Positions 6,654-10,000 of a stretch of 10,000 bases of DNA are shown piece by piece. Where the stretch lies: positions 1-10,000 of the forward strand of contig KV908750.1 of assembly GCA_002005505.1 (NCBI GenBank), written 5' to 3'. The translations under genes were made by a program, and so were the position numbers. Numbering within the stretch: position 1 is the first letter of the stretch; each line of letters opens with the position of its first letter. The DNA is from Botryococcus braunii (lineage: Eukaryota > Chlorophyta > Trebouxiophyceae). Under the pieces are notes generated by a model that was given only the letters and a program-made list of their open reading frames with translations, searched no databases and had not been told where the DNA came from.

Positions 6654-6977
6654 GATAGCGCATGAATCGGACACTTTCACAGGCCTCTGACCCCTACTGA
6701 GATGTTCTATGGGGTAAAGCCTGATGTTGCTTCCTTGCGCACATGGGGCTGTGTGGCACATGTTCACATTCCCCCAGGTCAGCGGTCTGTATTTGGACCA
6801 AAGACCATTCCAGGCATGTTCACTGGGTATTGCCCACAGTCTAAGGCCTATAGAGTGTACGTAGGCAATGGTGTATGGAAAGAGAGCAGGGACGTTACGT
6901 TCATTGAGCATTTGAGAGGGGGGGAGAGAGTGGGTATGTCTAAGGTGCAACCCGGATCTCCTCAATGGCTTTCATGA
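6654..6977 (+). pseudogene. Copia integrase, C-terminal fragment (element B)
   Basis: Integrase inserts the cDNA copy into host DNA. Only the end of the domain is present. A short frame from 6659 reads RMNRTL, a conserved motif of copia integrases. Forty bases later the frame changes and continues LTPTEMFYGVKPDVASLRTW, then GCVAHVHIP and FTGYCPQSKAYRVY, ending SRDVTFIEH. This is the standard order after the catalytic core (TPxE, KPdvshLRxFGC, GY, SRDVxFxE). In intact relatives roughly 45 residues separate NRTL from TPxE; here there are about 13 codons, so an internal deletion of about 100 bp or more with a frameshift is inferred. The zinc-binding and catalytic DDE regions are absent. An in-frame TGA at 6975-6977 ends the fragment, and the same frame continues beyond it. 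Confidence 0.85.
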
Positions 6978-7442
6978 GTGTCCTCGCCTGGCAGGGGAGG
7001 CAATTCCAATGTCCCTATCTCACCAACTGCCATTCCCGTGAATTTTTGGGAAGCAGAGGATGACCCAGTGGAGGAGCGCAAGCCCACTAGATCTCCTGCT
7101 ACCACTGCCAGCTCTCCAGAGGACCACAGCAGGCTGAGGAATTCAGTCGGACCTGTGGCAGGAGCCCCCAGCAGCCAGGATGGTTCCCGTGCCACACCAG
7201 GGACCTCACAGCAGTCCTGGTCAGTGCTGGGACATCTTCAAAATTTAGCTAGGGGTGGTGCTGCAGCGCAATCGCAACTAGACAAACTGGAGAAGGTGCA
7301 GGAGGGGGTCAGGTTCCAGGGGAAGTCTCAACATAGACTTCCCCCAGGAACCACCCTCACAAGGGATCAGCGCTATGAACAGCGCCAGGCTAGGAGGGAC
7401 TCAGTAGGGGTCCCCATGCATGACCCTGGTACTTGTGAGTGA
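6978..7442 (+). pseudogene. Copia pol linker between integrase and RT, part 1
   Basis: The frame continues that of the integrase fragment after the TGA at 6975-6977. It encodes a hydrophilic, Ser/Pro/Glu/Arg-rich segment with no fold I recognise (for example SPTAIPVNFWEAEDDPVEER), as usual for the linker between integrase and RT in copia polyproteins. It ends at TGA 7440-7442. The linker continues in the next frame (open after 7407), so a frameshift lies within about 7408-7442. It has no start of its own; a gene start here would be spurious. Confidence 0.7.
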
Positions 7443-7809
7443 GCCACCTTTGGTAGGTCTCCCTGATTTGCAGAGGCAGGTTGAGACAGGGGAGGCTATG
7501 CTTGGAGAAGATGTTAGCGAGGAGAGTAGTGGGCTAGAAGTGCCAGCAGCAGGGGAAGCATGTAGCCACTTTGAGTTGGGGGCCAACCATGATTATGGTG
7601 TGCAGTCTGACACAATAGGCGCAGCTCGGGAAAGTCAGAGTAGTGTGCCTACGTGTGAGTCCAGGAGAGAGAGAGAGCTGATGCTTCCACCTGCATTGAG
7701 AAAGGTGAGAGAATGTAATGGTGGAGCGCATGAGTCTGGCAGTCCAAGAGAGAGAGAGAGAGTTGGGAAGGGATCTGACAGTTCTGGCTGTACTGCCGGG
7801 TCCCAACAA

Positions 7810-7828
7810 AAGGTACAAAATGTACCTT
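7810..7828. other. Hairpin AAGGTAC/GTACCTT in pol linker
   Basis: A 7-bp stem (7810-7816 with 7822-7828) with a 5-base loop lies inside the linker coding sequence. A related, longer hairpin is at 7903-7927. Both encode a KVQxVPY peptide. Confidence 0.6.
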
Positions 7829-7902
7829 ATTCTGGGAACCAGGATCAGAGGGATATAAAAGACAATAGTCCGAGGAGTGCTGACAGCCCTGCCGAGTCTC
7901 AG

Positions 7903-7927
7903 CATAAGGTACAGAAGGTACCTTATG
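7903..7927. other. Perfect 10-bp hairpin CATAAGGTAC/GTACCTTATG
   Basis: The arms 7903-7912 and 7918-7927 are perfectly complementary around a 5-base loop. The 10-mer CATAAGGTAC is the same one that occurs twice in each LTR (1875, 1918; 6072, 6115; 9629, 9672). Confidence 0.75.
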
Positions 7928-8097
7928 TCAAGCTGGGAAAGGTTCACGTGCCATCTAACCTGAGGGAAGCCCCATGCTCCCCTCAGTGGGATTTTTGGCA
8001 ACAAGCAATGAGGGAAGAGATGGATTCCCTTGACACCCATGAGGTTCTAGAATATGTGGACAGACCACATGGACAGAAAGTTATTCCTGTCCATTGA

Positions 8098-9522
8098 ATC
8101 TTCTCCACTAAAAATGAGGCACATGGGAATGTTACTCGCTTTAAAGCGAGGTTGGTTGCCCAAGGGTGTAGGCAGATCCCTGGGATAGATGTTGGGAAGG
8201 TATTTGCACCCACCAGCAGCTATGGGGCAAGGAGGGCTGTGCTGGCAGTGGCTGCCACACAGAATCTTGAGATCCACCAAGTGGATATCAAGACGGCTTT
8301 TCTCAATGGGGAGTTGGAGGAAGAGGTCTATGTGACCCAACCACCAGGATTTGAGAATGGCAACACGAGGGTTGTGTGCAAGCTCAGGAAGGCACTATAC
8401 GGTCGAAAACAAGCCCCACGGGCTTGGCACAAGACCTTGAGCGACAGGTTGAGCGTGATGGGGTATAGTGTGTGCAAGACCGATGCGGGCGTATACATCA
8501 GGAGGGCCCCTGATGGTAATCTGCCCTTTATTCTTGTTTATGTCGATGATCTTCTCATAGTTGCCAAAGTGGTTGCAGAGATTGAGTGGGGGAAAGAGTT
8601 TTTGAAGAAGGACTTCACCATCCATGATTTGGGAGAGGTGAATGATTTCCTGGGGTGTCAGGTCCTACGCAATAGAGTTCAGGGCACTATTTCCATGAGT
8701 TGCACTCCCAAGATTGATGCTCTTGTGGAAAAGTTTGGCGTTGCTGATGATGGGCGTGTGGTTGATACCCCCATGTCCAAGGACTTCGTGACTAGCAGCA
8801 GACCCGAGTCCTCAGATGGTATGTCACATGGGGCAGGTACCCCTCTGCCACCTCGTCATCGATACTGCGAGTTGATTGGATCGTTACTGTACATTGCCAA
8901 TACGAACCGGCCTGACATTTCTCAGGCTGTTGGAGTGTTGTCAAGGTATAGAATGACACCCACTACCTCACACTGTAATGAGGCCATTCGAGTGCTGAAG
9001 TGCTTGAGAGATACCAGAGAACTAGCTCTTACTCTGGGTGGAAAGGGGCCTGAGCTAGAAGGCTATGTTGATGCCGACTATGCTGGGGACCTGGACCACA
9101 GGTATTCCACCACTGGCTATGTCCTATCAGTCTATGGTAGTGCCGCGGTTTGGGGAAGCAAGAAGCAGAGCTCAGTTGCTACCTTAACTGTGCAAGCCGA
9201 GTTTATGGCAGCCGGCCATATTGTGAAGGAAGCAAACTGGCTTAGAGGCTTCTTGGAAGAGATAGGGGCTGCACCTTGGAGGGTCAAAATTTTCTGTGAC
9301 AACCAAGGATGCACTTCCAATTTACGGAACCCCCTTTATTCCAAATTCACAAAGCATGTTGCAGTAAGCTTCCACTATGCTAGGGAAGCTATGGCACTTG
9401 GGCAGGTAGATATCCTCTATGTGGAATCTGCTCGCAATGTGGCTGACATTATGACCAAGCCACTTGCTAAGCCCTTATTTGTTGGTCATCGTGATTCACT
9501 AGGTTTAAGAAGATACACATAA
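8098..9522 (+). CDS. Ty1/copia reverse transcriptase–RNase H (pol fragment)
   Basis: The product copies the element's RNA into DNA and removes the RNA strand, inside cytoplasmic virus-like particles. The open stretch is 474 codons, begins just after TGA 8095-8097 without an ATG, and ends at TAA. Residues counted from 8098: FKARLVAQG near the start; first RT aspartate D63 in QVDIKTAFLNGELEEEVY; KALYGRKQAPRAWH; catalytic YVDD at 148-151; then the RT connection. RNase H follows with D325 (GYVDADYAGD), E368 (VQAEFMAA) and D401 (CDNQG), and the C-terminal ADIMTKPL. The family has KHID near the end of RNase H; here it is KHVA (Ala422 at 9361-9363), so a fourth acidic residue seems lost. The frame is otherwise intact. 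Upstream stops and missing genes make the element non-autonomous. Related domains occur in plants and green algae. Confidence 0.95.
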   Translation: MFSTKNEAHGNVTRFKARLVAQGCRQIPGIDVGKVFAPTSSYGARRAVLAVAATQNLEIHQVDIKTAFLNGELEEEVYVTQPPGFENGNTRVVCKLRKALYGRKQAPRAWHKTLSDRLSVMGYSVCKTDAGVYIRRAPDGNLPFILVYVDDLLIVAKVVAEIEWGKEFLKKDFTIHDLGEVNDFLGCQVLRNRVQGTISMSCTPKIDALVEKFGVADDGRVVDTPMSKDFVTSSRPESSDGMSHGAGTPLPPRHRYCELIGSLLYIANTNRPDISQAVGVLSRYRMTPTTSHCNEAIRVLKCLRDTRELALTLGGKGPELEGYVDADYAGDLDHRYSTTGYVLSVYGSAAVWGSKKQSSVATLTVQAEFMAAGHIVKEANWLRGFLEEIGAAPWRVKIFCDNQGCTSNLRNPLYSKFTKHVAVSFHYAREAMALGQVDILYVESARNVADIMTKPLAKPLFVGHRDSLGLRRYT

Positions 9523-9530
9523 AGCATGCA

Positions 9531-9542
9531 GGCAATGGGAAG
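9531..9542 (+). promoter_or_regulatory. Polypurine tract of element B
   Basis: GGCAATGGGAAG lies 8 bp after the pol stop codon and directly before the 3' LTR start TGTTGAG. It is the expected plus-strand primer site, and the same arrangement is seen at 5950-5961. Confidence 0.8.
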
Positions 9543-10000
9543 TGTTGAGTTCTGAACATTATTATTGAATGCCTTGTGCTTTAAGTGATCTTCAGGTGTG
9601 CACTATTAGGATATGGGTCCATTGAGAACATAAGGTACCTTGAGACCCGTTAGGTTGTGGACGCATTCGAACATAAGGTACAATTAGATTACGCGTTAGT
9701 GTGAAAGAACTATTAAAGCTGCGATCACCGCACAGTCGAGCAACTGGTTTGGAACGATACTGGGCACATTAGGATGCCAGTCTTGTTCACTCAGTTGCAT
9801 GTGTTTAAAGAGCAGACAGTCGTCAAGAACTGTAGCTGAGAAACACAAACGTACGACCTGTCTGCTTGCTTACAGGTGCGGTGACGCAGGGTGTGTACTG
9901 GTAATGTGTTTATGCTTGATTGCTTGTTTGTAAGTGAACCATCTTAGTGTACAATCAAGCCTCCCAAACAGCTAAGGGACGGAGTCTTGATTGAGTATAG
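9543..10000 (+). repeat. 3' LTR of copia element B (LTR3), cut by the window end
   Basis: It begins TGTTGAG and aligns with 5986-6449 along its whole visible length with 14 substitutions and one 6-bp deletion, about 97% identity. It keeps the CATAAGGTAC pair (9629-9638 and 9672-9681), the GCAGACAG/CTGTCTGC stem-loop (9812-9865) and the CAATCAAG/CTTGATTG stem (9952-9993). The end of the LTR, the second copy of its internal repeat and the target-site duplication lie outside the window. Confidence 0.93.

Larger units (their letters stand above)
7408..8097 (+). pseudogene. Copia pol linker part 2 and start of RT
   Basis: This frame is open from 7408 (first ATG at 7420) to a TGA at 8095-8097. The first two thirds are low-complexity and hydrophilic, including two related segments, SQQKVQNVPY (about 7801-7830) and SQHKVQKVPY (about 7897-7926). 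The end matches the conserved entry to copia RT: REAPCSPQWDFWQQAMREEM, then SLDTHEVLEYV and GQKVIPVH. The next residue in the family is nearly always Trp, and here the codon is TGA, one base from TGG. The frame continues without shift into the RT core at 8098. It is therefore one coding region split by a nonsense change, not a separate gene. Confidence 0.8.

Noticed and set aside
7534..8040. A 168-codon minus-strand open frame opposite the pol linker
   Set aside because: The plus-strand frame continues into the conserved RT entry motif; the opposite frame has no recognisable feature.
6975..8097. A variant genetic code or selenocysteine reading of TGA
   Set aside because: Trp in the same reading frame is coded TGG, the frame also has a true frameshift, and the element has lost other essential parts. 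Ordinary decay explains the stops.
1..10000. A novel defence, toxin or biosynthetic gene system
   Set aside because: Apart from the copia pol fragments there is no convincing coding sequence. The novelty here, if any, lies in repeat and LTR structure.

Overview
The window looks like nuclear DNA of a eukaryote, in a region dense with transposable elements. I recognise no host gene, tRNA, rRNA, CRISPR array or bacterial-type operon. The evidence for a eukaryote is a Ty1/copia (Pseudoviridae-type) LTR retrotransposon with long terminal repeats, polypurine tracts and an RT–RNase H polyprotein, long (CA)n microsatellite DNA, oligo(A) tracts, and much decayed non-coding sequence. The RT–RNase H resembles copia elements of green algae and plants, but I cannot name the host; a green alga is only a low-confidence guess.

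Layout. Positions 1-540 hold two separate foldback (inverted-repeat) sequences, at about 15-175 and 429-532. Positions 549-959 are a compound CA/TG microsatellite with an internal 42-bp duplicated block. Positions 960-1787 contain no recognisable gene but several short hairpins and degenerate repeats. Positions 1788-2461 are an old copia LTR (LTR1), with a 130-bp segment present twice. Positions 2462-5404 lie between LTR1 and a decayed pol remnant; no gag or pol is recognisable there, but there are hairpins, a 26-bp perfect palindrome, a 62-bp-spaced repeat, a 172-bp tandem duplication, an oligo(A)/(CA) tract and a possible TATA box. Positions 5405-5940 are a broken RT–RNase H 3' end, followed by a polypurine tract and 24 bp of an LTR start identical to LTR1. 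I call this older element A.

At 5986 a second, younger element B begins: 5' LTR (5986 to about 6653), a truncated and frameshifted integrase tail, a linker, RT–RNase H (to 9522), a polypurine tract (9531-9542) and a 3' LTR (9543 to the window end, incomplete). The visible 458 bp of the B LTR pair differ at 14 positions plus one 6-bp indel (about 3% divergence), counted by hand. Element B lacks gag, protease and the integrase catalytic core, and its pol frame carries two in-frame TGA codons and at least one frameshift, so it is defective. The best explanation of the layout is that B inserted into the 3' LTR of A, or recombined with it. This makes a specific prediction about sequence just past the window end.

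The most interesting signals lie in the LTR family: a segment duplicated within each element whose copies are more alike within an element than between elements; a stem-loop whose stem is unchanged while its loop differs; and a 106-bp block that is the best-conserved part of the LTR. No new multi-gene system is present.
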